The position numbers and the translations under genes are program-made. A stretch of DNA of 64,000 bases from Aedes albopictus (Eukaryota > Arthropoda > Insecta > Diptera > Culicidae). Under the pieces are notes generated by a model. The model searched no databases. It was not told the origin of the DNA and saw only the letters and a program-made list of their open reading frames with translations. Location of the stretch: the NCBI RefSeq assembly GCF_035046485.1, contig NC_085138.1, forward strand, positions 431,879,265-431,943,264, read 5' to 3'. Position 1 is the first letter of the stretch; every line of letters starts with the position of its first letter. Positions 48,140-59,819 of this stretch are shown here, piece by piece.

Positions 48140-49980
48140 ATCCCCATTGGAAAATTTTCAAGAATTTCTTTTAAGAATAAATTATAACCAGAAATATTTT
48201 AAGAGATTCCTTCAGGCGATCTTCCAAGGATTTCTTTAGAAATCTCTTCATGGATTCTTTCAGAATTTCTTGCGGTATATTATGTGTTATTTCTGAAAGA
48301 ATTTCTGAAAACTTCCCTGGAGGAATATCTGAAGGATTCCAAGAAGATATTTCTGACAGAATCGCGGTTGCAATTTCAAAAAAACTTCTTGTAGATATTT
48401 CTGCAGGAATATCAGAAAGAATTGTCCAAAAATATCCTGGAGGAACCCTTAGAAGAATTTCGGAAGGAATTTATGTGGGATTTTTCAAGACATGTTTACA
48501 TGAATATCTAAACAAAAATCGATGGCAGAAATCCCTTGTTGAAACTCCTCAAGAAATCCATGAAATTCCGAGAACGTATCTGGAGACATTTTTGAAGAAA
48601 TCCCTGAAGAGATCTCCAATAGAACCCCTATATAAACCATAGGAAGTATGAATAAATCACTAGAGGAATATCTGAAGAAGTTTCAGTGATATTTCTGAAG
48701 GAATACCAGGAAAATCCTATAATGTTTTAGTCACCATATTGGTTGGATGTTCATATTTTTCGGTGTAGTAGACTGAAACGTAGTAAATCGAGGTTTTAGT
48801 GTGTAGCAGCAATCACCAAAAAATATCAATAATTAACAAAAATACCAAGGAGAAGAGTTTATAAAATACTTCCTGGAGAAATACCTTAAGAAACTTTTCA
48901 CGAAACCCGGAATTAGTAAAGTTTATTGGGGAGTTTTATGTAAATTTTTACAAAAAAGATCCTGAAAGTATTATTGGAGCTATCTGAGAACGAATTTCTG
49001 AATTTCTGAGTTTCTTTAGGAATAATTCAAGAAACGCTTAGCTAAGCTTCTTTAAGGATTCCTATGAATAAAAACTCAAATTTCCGTGGAAATTAAAATA
49101 ATTATCATTGGTAAAATTCCTAAAGGAACCCGTGGAGAAATGCATCGAGTTATGCTAAGAGAAAATAACGAAGATTTGTCTGAGCCAATAATGGAGGAAT
49201 ATCCGGAGGATATCCTTTAAGAATCTCTGGAAGCAATAAATGCAAGAATTTTTGCAGGATTTCTGCAGGGTTTTCTGTATCTATGAAAAAAATCCTGAGA
49301 ACATTCTTGAAAATTTTTGAAAAAAAAATCTCAACGTATCCCTAGATTTTTTTTTAAGTTTTTTTTTATGTGTATTTTAACTTAAATGCTAATTCTATAC
49401 TAGAGTATCCCTAGAAGAATATTTAAGGTTGTTCCTGCCGGAGTTTTAGAATCAACTCATAAAAATATACCTAAAAGAGTTCTTGAAGAAATTTCTGGAG
49501 ACATTTTCGGGGGAATGTCTGATGGGAGCCATGGAGACATTTCTTTAAGATTTCCTGGTAAAATTTCTGAAGAAACTGCTGATGCATACCTTGCCATTTA
49601 TTAAAACCGTATTCCAGAAAAAATATCTGACGGAATCCATGAACAATATTGGAATAGAATCTATAGAAGACTGCTCAAGAGAACTCTGGTACAATCTCTG
49701 GGATTCCCTAGAAGAATTTGTGACCGAAATTTTGGAAGAATTTCCGAAGGTCTAAGTGGAAAATTCTCTAAATAAAACCTTGGAAAAATTTCTGGAGAAA
49801 TTACGAACTTTCGTTTATGATTTTCTGAAGGAATTCGCTGAAAGCATTTCTGAAGGTATCCGTTGATCATTTCCATTGTACGGTATTTTTTTTTTTTCCA
49901 AAAAAAATCGTGGAGAAATTTCTGGTAATAGTTATGAAGCAAATTCTAGAGGATGGAAGATGCACTAAAGAACTTTTTTC
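48140..49980. repeat. Long GGAATTCCT-type repeat tract
   Basis: About 1.8 kb, with an unrelated patch at about 48730-48850. The ORF at 48250-48642 is compositional. Confidence 0.75.
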
Positions 49981-51702
49981 ACTTGTAAGGGCGCAAAAAC
50001 TCGTAGGCGGTTTTCTTATATTAAGGAGTAGAAATTTACAAATTATATTTGGAGAGTGGAAGAAGAAAAAAACAATATCACAGTAGTTTTTATTTACTTT
50101 ATTTATTTATTCATATTTTTTTTATTCCTGTTCGGGTTTGTCACTGCGACCAGTTTTTAGATCTATTGTGACATTACCCGTATCCTTAGTGTAGTGCATG
50201 TCGCATTACTCAATTGCCATTGAGGGGCAATAAAGTATCGATTTTGATACAGTTTTTGTTTTGTTTTCTTAGAAAACAAAACATGAGTACTGATATTGGC
50301 CATGCATCGGAAACCTAGCATCACCCTTGTTTTACTGCTAAATTCTCCCCAGGTTTAGGACCCGGGTTTTAACATTAGCAGCAATATCATTTCAATAATG
50401 GGACATGTGTTCAGTAATAAGGATTCTAGTATGTTCCTTGCGTACTAGCACTTTCCAGTCTTCGAAGAGTTAGTACATACATGGATCCCTAACCCAATTT
50501 GATTTCCTTTGCATTGAGTTTAGCCTCAGATGGTGAGGTTTTTAACTATATGCAAAGTAAAGTTGGTAAACTTAGTTTTATTCAAAGATTGGAAGTCATC
50601 ACAACACCAGTAGCAAGGACTAAATACTATAATGCCTATAATTATCAGAACACATATTCCAAAATTGAAAAATAGGACGACACTAGATTTCGGTTGGGTA
50701 GATCTAACACCGCAACGCAACCCAAAAAGGCGATCTACCCACGCTACGGGCTCCGTTAAAGATCGAGCATGTTTTAAACCCCCTCAACCATTCATCCCTC
50801 AGCACGGGTCGCCTGACACCTTGGATTGGGGTTACCTGTTTGGTGGACTTTTACCCCCGGAACAGGTGGTCCGTAGTGCTATTCTAAGCCGGCAGCTACA
50901 CGGACATTCATATTTATTTATATAATAACTTATCGTAACGTACGGCTTTGCCTTTTAAAATGTTACAATGTGAAAAAAAAAAAAAATAGATTTACAAAAT
51001 GTCCAGTGTTACTAACAACTACTGTTCTTTTTTCAAAAATCACGTATACACGTATAATGACGCAAAAACTTACAATTTATCATGCAGGTGATTTAAAAAA
51101 AAAAATAATATTATTTTTAAAAGGGTGCAAAAATATCGAAAAAATCACATAGGCAATTTCTTATATCCAGTAGGGCGGAAGCAATTTATAATTTTACTGA
51201 GAAGCTAGTGTCTACATTTGTAAATGAAGCGCAAAAAAAAATGAAAAAAAAGAATGCAAAAGCGCTTACACTGGAAGTTTTTTTTATATCAAGAGCTGGT
51301 TACTCAGTGAGTAACTTGGAGTAAACTCGTTGACATCACTACTGGTTCCATTTCTTCGCACTCCATGCAGCGTTCGTTATCCAGAAAGATGCGAGTCTGC
51401 TGTTTCCGCCTCTGTATGTATCGTTTTATCCGTTCTGCCATGTTCTTTACTGCGGAATTACCGCCCGCGCTGCGTTCTCTTCGCCTCTAAAATCGCTCCG
51501 AAGTGCTCGTCGAAACATTCGTTCGGTCGATTCCTTTTAACATTTCCGACGGTGCGATGGACGTTGATGGCTGCTTTTATTGAACCTTGGCGCCCTTTAG
51601 AGCTCGCCCTCGTCTGGCAACGTTGCCTCGAGATCCTCTGCATATTCTGGATTGAAATCTGGTTGCTCCAGTCGCTCAAGATTTTACCGTGGCAGTCGCC
51701 GG
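49980..51702. other. Unclassified stretch with GC-rich inserts
   Basis: 50690-50900 and 51330-51700 are GC-richer blocks in AT-rich DNA, likely retroelement debris. On the minus strand at 51590-51695 a frame reads LERLEQPDFNPEYAEDL, which looks coding-like, but I cannot assign it. Confidence 0.35.
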
Positions 51703-51704
51703 TA

Positions 51705-52194
51705 CCCGAGCAGAAGAAAATAACAAGTGAATAACATATCAAGGTGTTTATCTTAAATACTACCATACCTTGATATGCCCTTCATTAGGTGGTTATAAGA
51801 GGCAAAATAACAAAAATAAATACCAAAATTTTGTATAAATAACACCTAGAAAATAACAAGTCTTGTTATTTCAATAATGAATGCATACTTGAAAATTCAA
51901 GTACTGTATTTGTTATTCCAAAGTTATTGAATAAGAATCTAATAACATTTCTTGTAACCAAATGTTCCATTTGTTCGATGACTTCATGATGTAATAGCAA
52001 ATCTTGTTCTTCAATTATTTTTACTACTGAACCACCAAATACTACATCAATACCAAATTCTGCTCAAATACCTCCAACTGTTATTGTGATGTTTTCATAA
52101 CAATTCGTTAAATAACGCAGCAATAACAATTTTAGGTATTAGAGCACATGTTGCTCTTCGCATGGTATTTTTAAGGTATGCCCTTCTGCTCGGG
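51705..52194. mobile_element. CCCGAGCAGA-ended element, copy 1 (490 bp)
   Basis: Starts CCCGAGCAGAAG and ends CTTCTGCTCGGG, flanked by TA on both sides. Inside is AT-rich with many AATAACA units. Confidence 0.7.
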
Positions 52195-52337
52195 TACCGT
52201 ACATTGGTGATGCTGTATTGACCTTGGACTTTGGCCAGACCCACCTCTCCGTCAATAGTCTACGGAGTTTATGGACGGTACCTGGCCAGTACTTTGGTAC
52301 AATCTTTATTGTGATGATATTCCTTCTGAATATTGTA

Positions 52338-52935
52338 CAGGGTGCGGCAGGAAAAAATGCGAAAAGTTCAAGGCACTATTACACGCTAAATATGGGATAT
52401 ATATGACTATTTTTTCATGACAGTGTATCAGTCAATATCTATATTCTAGCACTGAAAAATAAAAATGAACATATTTGATATTTAACATATGATAATGTAA
52501 GCCTAATAAGCGGGTATCAATAAACTGCGCGCCCAATGGTCATTAAACAAAATGACTATAACAGTAACAAAATTAGTCTCAATTTGATGAACAACCAGAC
52601 CACACTGATCCAGAGCCATGTAGTTTCACATACTAGATGAAATAAGTACATATATTTGATGATACTGTAGAGAAAATTAAACATTTTGTTTTATCAGATA
52701 CGAAATTTAGCGACCTGTGTACTTTTCTGCGGTTTGAAAATTCTGATAGTCTTCAGCTTCAGGCGCCGCCCTGTAAAGGTTAGTGACCAAAATGGGAAAA
52801 TTTTTAGTTAACTTTTCAGAAAACTAGCCTAGTAGAGATCATGGAACGTTGAAACATAGATTGGGTAACGTCAAATGGACGAAAACGAGGTTTGAAGTTG
52901 AAAAACACTTTCGCATTTTTTCCTGCCGCATACTG
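52338..52935. mobile_element. Tc1/mariner-like MITE, 598 bp
   Basis: TA-flanked, starting CAGGGTGCGGCAGG and ending CCTGCCGCATACTG. The terminal repeats extend through TGCGGCAGGAAAAAATGCG. No transposase. Confidence 0.7.
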
Positions 52936-52937
52936 TA

Positions 52938-54229
52938 TGATGACGATTTTCTCTGGTGGGTATAAAACAACCCCGACCGCCGGTACCTAGCAATGAACGA
53001 CGTACAGTAGAATGAAGTGGAGAAGTGAACGTCTCTATGAGCTGTATGTTTTCTGGATTCGTAAAAAAAAACGTGCTCATTACGTCGTGATATCTTCATC
53101 AAACTGCTGCTGCGCTGAAAGGAAAGCGGTTTTCACTCAGGAAAAGCCACACCAAGCTTCCGAGTGCATTGCGAATGGCGCAACAGGTGAAATACCCACG
53201 TGGAACTTTCTAATAGGCGTCATTAATCATCCAGACTACTCCAGCCGACGCGACGTATCAGCAACTCATGAGCAAAGAGCCCTTAATGCATTGATTATAC
53301 CCCAACACAGAGGAAAGCATTCGATATCCATCCACATATAATTTTCAGACTCTATTGGCTCAATAAAAACAAAAGGGTATTATGACAGTGATTCAGAGTT
53401 TAGCTCAAGAACGCTTTATCAAACCTTCATGCACCCCTTCTATTATACTATTAGTCATCCTGTCGCAGCGCGGCACTAACAAACAATTTCCGTTCCGTCA
53501 GAGTCGCCAGCTAATGGCTTCGCAACCAGCCAAATCCCGCTCCAGTGGAATTATGATCGTAAAACAAATTGAAAATATCAATCAATCAATAAAAACCATA
53601 TAATTTGGAGCTCTATTCTATGCGCTCAAGACTATCATAAATTCCGATCGTTTGCTCGCCACCATGACATAAGGCACTTCGATCCACATTTTTGCCTAGC
53701 CGTCGTCGTCGGTCGCCGGCCGTCACCAAGCACTCTAAACCTGCGCATATAGAAGAGAACCACACGAGAATCATGACTAATGGCTTTCGGACGACGAAAA
53801 GGGGAAGTTAATCCGCAGCCGGTGCGCTGACTGTCTTGACTTGGCTGAGAGCTGGGAGTCCAACGAACGCGAACGGTGTGCGTTAGATTTGTCTCTCCAC
53901 GCGGTCGATCCTCCGAAAGGGGTTCGATCAATCCGAGGATCTCCATAATTGGAGCTATGGCAAATTGGCTGATTGAGCTTTTGGATAGCTTTATTGGACT
54001 ACCTACTGCTGGACGGGTGAATCGGGACGAACATAATGAGGCATGGGAATTGGTTCGATGGTCAAGATGACAGTCAATCAGCGAAGGGTAACTGTTTATA
54101 TTTATATGAGGGACGACCCTAAATCAGCGGTGGTCTATGCATCGTTATATGGGTTTGTTGAAGAATAAGGCGCTGATCTTATATTGCCGGAAGATTTCAA
54201 GGATCACAATTAGCCTAGGCCCAATTATG
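52938..54229. other. Gene-free stretch
   Basis: 53640-54080 is GC-richer. Its 103-codon and 64-codon ORFs show no domains. Confidence 0.35.
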
Positions 54230-54395
54230 TCACTGTGTGACCGAGAAATTTCCCATCTTGCGCTGTTGCCAAAGTCTACAGCCCATACCAATTTCGAACA
54301 TTTTGTATAGGCGTAAGTCTACGAGGGAGTGGAGTGGGCTGAGTTCGCCAAATTTGAGTCTACGTAGTTTATGGACAGCGCCTAACGATTTATTT
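54230..54395 (-). repeat. Transposon-end-like fragment
   Basis: Contains GTCTACGTAGTTTATGGACA, matching GTCTACGGAGTTTATGGACG at about 52258. Both look like pieces of one repeat family. Confidence 0.45.
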
Positions 54396-55729
54396 TGATG
54401 ATTGTTTCCAAAAGTAATCAATGACCTTAGAATTGAACACCGCGAGAGATAAATTGTCTTGTTACCTACCCTTAAATGCTGAACCATCATCACAACAATC
54501 GAACCGGGTGGCTCACCGTGAGTTCTGCACAACCGGAAAGAATCATATCTCAAAGGGAACCGCCTTGTTTCCTTACAATAAAAAGAATCGCTACCATCGT
54601 CTGTGCCATCATCCATCCGTTTTGGGTCGGAGTAGAAGAAAGGCATCCATCGCAAAAGGGATAATCACCCGCGCCACAGCAGCAGCAGCAGCAGCAGTAA
54701 CTGAACATTTGCACGCGCCCGCCGAGCGTAACTGAAACCAGCAGCTGGGAGTTCACTGGAAAGGATGAGCAACCAGTCCAACCAGTCAGTCGGTGCAATA
54801 GGAACAAAAAATCATCAAACGGAAATGACACAATTTTCAGTTCCACCACCACAACCGGTGCGCCGGCCGCGGCGTTTATACTTGATCCGTTTCACAGAAA
54901 GTTCCGCAATTCTTTTGATCCATAATACACCACCGTCGTCGTTTCATGTCGTTGGCCGCCTCTCTTCAGTCGGTAGGGCGGGCGGTTGCTTTTGTAGAGG
55001 ACGCGGTGCCGACAACTTGATTCTGGTGGTTATTATATTTCAGGTTCGATCGCATTTGCTTTTGTTGTCGTTGATAGGCGAACAATGACTTCCCTTTTCG
55101 GGGCCTGGGAAAAAAGTCACGCTTATCTAGATAGAGGTTGCCTACAAACTGCACATACTTGCATAACCTTACTTGCAGCATCCCTTCAGCAGGTTGCGCA
55201 GTTGTACACATATAAACCATTTTTGCTGGGGTAATTAGCGTAAAATTAGTGTGCATTATTAAGTAGGAGAACACCCAGTGAAGAGTGCACTTGATGAGTC
55301 TGCAGTACAATGCGCCCTATCTACTTTCCGAAAATTGTCTCCCGGAGGCATGTGCTCCGATTGTCACCTATCAAGAAGTATATTAGGTATTTATGCAAAA
55401 ATAATTAATTTAAGTCAGCGCATACTTTAAAATCCTAGCATAACCCGTTGTTGCTTGCGTTTAAGGTACAGCGATTCGCCCAAACGGAACGTACTTCTTT
55501 CGCCCGATTTCATCGTTTGTATAGATTTAGGTACGCTATTAGAACGGTCAAAGTTCATACCGTGCAATGATTGAAAGCGAAAGCAGCACATTCGTCGTTT
55601 GGAACAAGTGGAGATCGAAGATATGGATTAGAACTAAAACATATTCAAGAATCAAGTTCTATCAGAAGCTCAACACATCCTTCATGGGAGCTTCAGAGAA
55701 GTTTCAGGGAGTTTCAGAAATATATGTAT
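54396..55729. other. Gene-free stretch with CAG repeat
   Basis: A CAG microsatellite lies at 54677-54697. The 54.7-55.1 kb part is GC-rich, the rest AT-rich; no coding support. Confidence 0.4.
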
Positions 55730-55903
55730 GTTATCTGTATTAACGAGATTTTTAGCCCTAGGCTAGTTCATCTCGGGACCCACGCTTTACTTCCCTTCCG
55801 AAGGAAGAGCTCACATTTTGTGAGTTTGTCGGGAGTGGGATTCGATCCCATGTCTTTGGCGTGATAGTCAAGTGTTCTAACCATCACACCAGGTCCGCTC
55901 CAC
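55730..55903 (-). mobile_element. tRNA-related SINE (third type)
   Basis: Minus strand: GGTGTGATGGTTAGAACACT (box A region) and GGGATCGAATCCCA (box B). The tail contains GATGAACTAGCCTAGGGCT. Confidence 0.75.
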
Positions 55904-56813
55904 AGTTTCAGAAATAGTTTTAGGGAGGTTCAAGATATCTCCAGGGATTTTATTCCGTGAAGTACCTCTAGGGCAACAGCATTCAGTTTAACTAGAAATT
56001 TCTCCATACCTGCCTTGATACTTCGTTCGCTGCATCCAATGCCTATCGTATAGCAGACTACCATCTTCGTCGATCTTGGGCGGCGTTTCTCCAGTTTCCC
56101 TGAACGTTTAGGGTTCTCGGGTCTCATTCATCCGTGTACAGCCTGCACGTTCGTGGTCGCTTATGGAGTCACCGACCTCTATCTACTAAATGTTGTTTCC
56201 AATACATATTATTCTTCCAATATTCGCCTATAGTGTCCAGCCCATTCCCCTATCGAGAATTATCTGTAACATTTGGCTTGAGCTTGATTATCCGCCCGCA
56301 GTTGCTACTCCAGTATGTATCATCAGATTGGCTCTCACACAAGGAACCATGGGGTAGCTGCTTGGGACTAACAGGCATTTTCAGTAGGTGAGTGTTGATG
56401 AACTTCTATTTTAGACGACAATGGCGCCTGCTATGTCAAATTGAAGGTCAATGTGGGAAAGGGAGGAAAGTGGTGATCAGGTCGTTGAGTTCTTTGCGCC
56501 TGCAGAAGGTCATGCGAATGTCGAAGTGTTGTTGGGAAATTATTATTTCTGGCAGAGGGGCTACGCATTGATGCGTGGATGTCAAGCGTAAAATAATAGA
56601 TTGTGTGAAGATTATGCGGTACAGTTCACTTGGTTGCATCACTTGTAGGCGTTATATAATACACAGTACAAACAAAACCTGTAAAATTATGATGGATCGA
56701 ATGTAACAAAAGGACCCCGTCACATATAACGGAAACTTGTGTGTGATATTAGATTTACATAGTTAAAAAAAAGAACTCATATCCTTGGAATGTGAGTAGC
56801 ACACCCGGAAGTT
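55904..56813. other. Unclassified stretch
   Basis: 55.96-56.35 kb is GC-richer and may be retroelement debris. No domain could be read. Confidence 0.3.
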
Positions 56814-57947
56814 CCCGAGCAGAGGAAAATATCAAATTAATAACTACAAAATCACATAACCTGTTTTTATATCTTGTTTTGTTATTATTTCATTATCAAG
56901 GTATAGCTTTTCAATAACAAATTTTGTTGGACAATCTCATTTTGTTATAATCAAGCTATTGATATGCATTCACTAAGTTACATTTCAATAGCATATTTTG
57001 TTGAACTACAAGTTTTGTTATTGATTGATCAACTTATCAACAATAGCACAACAGTAACAAGTTTTGAAATCAAAGCAACAATTTGATGATAACTACCTGT
57101 CCTTTTGTTTTGTTCCATTTTTGTAACACTTCGATGTTCTGGAGAAACCCTTCGATACCCTGGACAAGGCTTCAAAAGAACTCCTGGCGCAATCCTCGTA
57201 GAAATTCCAAAAGTAATTCTTCTAATAAATTATTAGAATTCATGGCAAAATCTTTTGAAAAATTCCTGCAGAATTCTTCAAAAAAAAACTCCTGGATAAA
57301 TTCTCAAAGAAATTTTCAGAGACATCTCAAGAAGAAATTCGGGACAAATAATCACGGGAAATTCTGAAGAAATCCTTGAAGCGATTCTTTTCATAATTCT
57401 GGAGGAATTTCTAGAGGGGTCTTCGAAAATCTGTGAATGATTTCGTGGAAGAACTCTCAAAGAAATTTCTGGAAGTTATTTTTTTTAATTCTTTTAGAAT
57501 GATTAATTCATTCTTATTCTGAATATGAACATAGTATTTTTCGATCATTTTAAGTATTATTACTTATGTTATTGGTGGGTTTGTGAGACAAAGTGAATAA
57601 TTTTATATAATAAGTATCATAGTTTACTTAGTTACGATTTTGATACCATAACAAGTTTTGCTTTTCAATTATTATCAATAACATATTAATATCTAAATTT
57701 GTTATTAAATTATTTTCCAAATTCACTGTTATTCAGTTGTTATTGAAACTAACAAAACAAGTTATTAAAATGGTTTTCCAAGAACATTTTGTTGTTATGA
57801 AAAAATATGTTATTTTGCCGCTTATGACAGACGAGTTTATAACATGATATGTTATGTTACTAACATAAAAATCATCGATTCTATTATTCAGTTATTTTAC
57901 CCAAATAACACAGCTCCTTATGATGTTGTTATTCTCTTTTGCTCGGG
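56814..57947. mobile_element. CCCGAGCAGA-ended element, copy 2 (1134 bp)
   Basis: Starts CCCGAGCAGAGGAAAATA and ends TATTCTCTTTTGCTCGGG. AT-rich TTGTTATT-type units fill it, as in copy 1, but a GGAATTCCT-type tract (about 57130-57480) lies inside. Confidence 0.65.
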
Positions 57948-58027
57948 TTAGTGTGTGGAAGAAAGGAAACAGCTTTTTCAACCCGTTTTTGTTCTAGCGA
58001 TGAATATAAACATACGAATACATATTG

Positions 58028-58296
58028 ATTGATTTGTCTTTATTATAGAGACTTTCAGTCGAGTGTAGAATTAGCATAAGTTAAAATACACAAAAATAAA
58101 AACAAAAAAAAAAAGACTTTCAGCCCTTGGCTGGTTCGTCTCTGAATACATATACCTGAAGAGATGTATATTGTATATGTAGAGAAAAGGTACATAAAAA
58201 AGATGGAAAATAGTCGAAAAGGCACGAGCCAGGGATTGAACCCAGGATCTTCTGCAAATAAACGAGATGCGCGTGGCCACTGCACCAAAAAGCCCG
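58028..58296 (-). mobile_element. tRNA-related SINE (fourth type)
   Basis: Minus strand: GGTGCAGTGGCCACGCGCA (box A region) and GGGTTCAATCCCTGG (box B). The tail is GACGAACCAGCCAAGGGCTG.., ending AAAGACAAATCAATCAAT. The tail is close to that of the 55.8-kb SINE. Confidence 0.8.
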
Positions 58297-58313
58297 TCTA
58301 AGAATTATCCGTA

Positions 58314-59449
58314 CACAGCAAATAATTGTGTAATATCCAGGCGTGGAATTTCTGGCGATGTATCTATTTTCGAACGTAACTTCACTAGTTTACATCATTT
58401 TTCAACAATTTCACACTCATCATGTACAACCTGGTTGGCACCGAGAAGTGTCAACAAACCCATTCCAGCAGATACCAAGAAACAGTATCATATTTATCAT
58501 CCACCTCCTAACTCGGTGGAATAACCGAGAGGCAAGAAATATGGCTCACAATCAACGGATCAGTGTACGAATCCATGCCATTATTTTACGTATGTATATA
58601 TGATTCTTCTATCGTTCCGGTTCTAGCGATTGCTAGACCCACTTTCAAGCTGCACAGCAAAAAAATCTTGTGATATCACATCATTTTTGCTGCATAAAAG
58701 TGATGTAGAGATTACATCCTTTCCACGCAGCAAATTCAGGCCAAACATTTCAATAGGTCCTATCTGCATATGAGAGGCTCTCTTTGTTCACTTTCTCTTT
58801 CAATTATTGCAATGTAATGATACACATTTCAACTCTTTTTGCAGTACAAATCAAAAGACGATTGTTTTGACCATCGTTCAATGCAAGGAGACAATCATAA
58901 TACAAATAAACAGCTGAGATATTAACGAAAGAGAGGGAAACCAAAGAGAGCCTCTCTTCTGCAGATAGGACCTTTAGATATGTTTGGCCTGAATTAGCCG
59001 CCGCAGCTTGAAAGTGGGTCTAGCAATCGCTATAGAGCCTAATCGATAGATGAATTATTTATAGGTAAATAATTGTCATGGATTCGTACATTGATCCGTT
59101 GATTGTAAAGCATATCCTTTACCTCTCGGCCATTTCACCGAGTTGGAATGAGCATGATAAACATGATACTGCTTTTAGGTATCTGCTGAAACGGGTTTAT
59201 CGACGCTTTCCGTTGCCAACCAGAGTGTAAATGGTAAGTGTGATAATTGTTGGAAAACGATGTAATCGGCAGAAATTACATCCAAAAATGGATACATCGC
59301 CAGAAGTTACGTGCCTGGATATTACAAATTTTTTTGCTGTGTGTGGTGGTTAATTTGCTGCGTGGAAGGGATGTAATTTGTACATCACTTTTACGACGCG
59401 ACTGATGTGCAGCGAAAATGATGTGATATCACAAGAAATTTTTGCTGTG
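58314..59449. mobile_element. CACAGCAAA MITE with a second copy and a third MITE nested inside
   Basis: The outer inverted copy is 58314-58650 plus 59344-59449. The inner forward copy 58653-59341 is flanked by TG on both sides and itself carries the 254-bp element at 58737-58990. Both copies show the ends and tRNA-like core described at 32.8 kb. Confidence 0.8.
58737..58990. mobile_element. 254-bp MITE with AATT duplication
   Basis: Starts CAGGCCAAACAT and ends ATGTTTGGCCTG. Longer arms include AATAGGTCCTATCTGCA and its near inverse. It splits GCAAATT|AGCC of the host MITE, leaving AATT on each side. Confidence 0.8.
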
Positions 59450-59459
59450 TAGTATTTTG

Positions 59460-59745
59460 CCCTAAAGAACTCCAAAAGTTTTTCCTTCTTGTCTCGTGAC
59501 CATACAGGACCACCAGAAGAATCAACGACTTTTAAAGATCGAATTTTGTTTGCATTTTCAATTTTCGAAATCCTTAAAGGGTCCTATTCGCAGCTGCAAT
59601 ACGTTGTTTTACTTTACGGAGAACATCGTTGTCACATGTCATAAGTGTTCCATGATAAACACATTCTTCAACAACTTCAAGCCCATCCCCGTCAATCACT
59701 ACCTCAATTCTTTACGCCATGTTGCGACGCCGCAACCTTTTTTGA
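59460..59745 (-). pseudogene. RTE reverse transcriptase C-terminal fragment
   Basis: Minus strand reads VVIDGDGLEVVEECVYHGTL, then MTCDNDV, RIAAANRTL, a stop, and after another stop LILLVVLYGHET. This is the RTE block VEEFVYLGxLvTxDND with the LYGHETW motif. Two stops and truncation on both sides make it dead. It is not from the 27-30-kb copy, which lacks the LYGHET part. Confidence 0.75.
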
Positions 59746-59819
59746 ACCAGTCTAAAATATGAATCCGTCTAGTCACAACATAACTGCAGCATGACAGTTC
59801 TCGTGCTGTAGTAGTGGTA

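Noticed and set aside
48250..48642. 130-codon plus-strand ORF
   Set aside because: Same repeat origin, with no conserved domain.
54421..54735. 104-codon ORF ending in an alanine run
   Set aside because: The alanine run is just the CAG microsatellite; there is no other coding sign.
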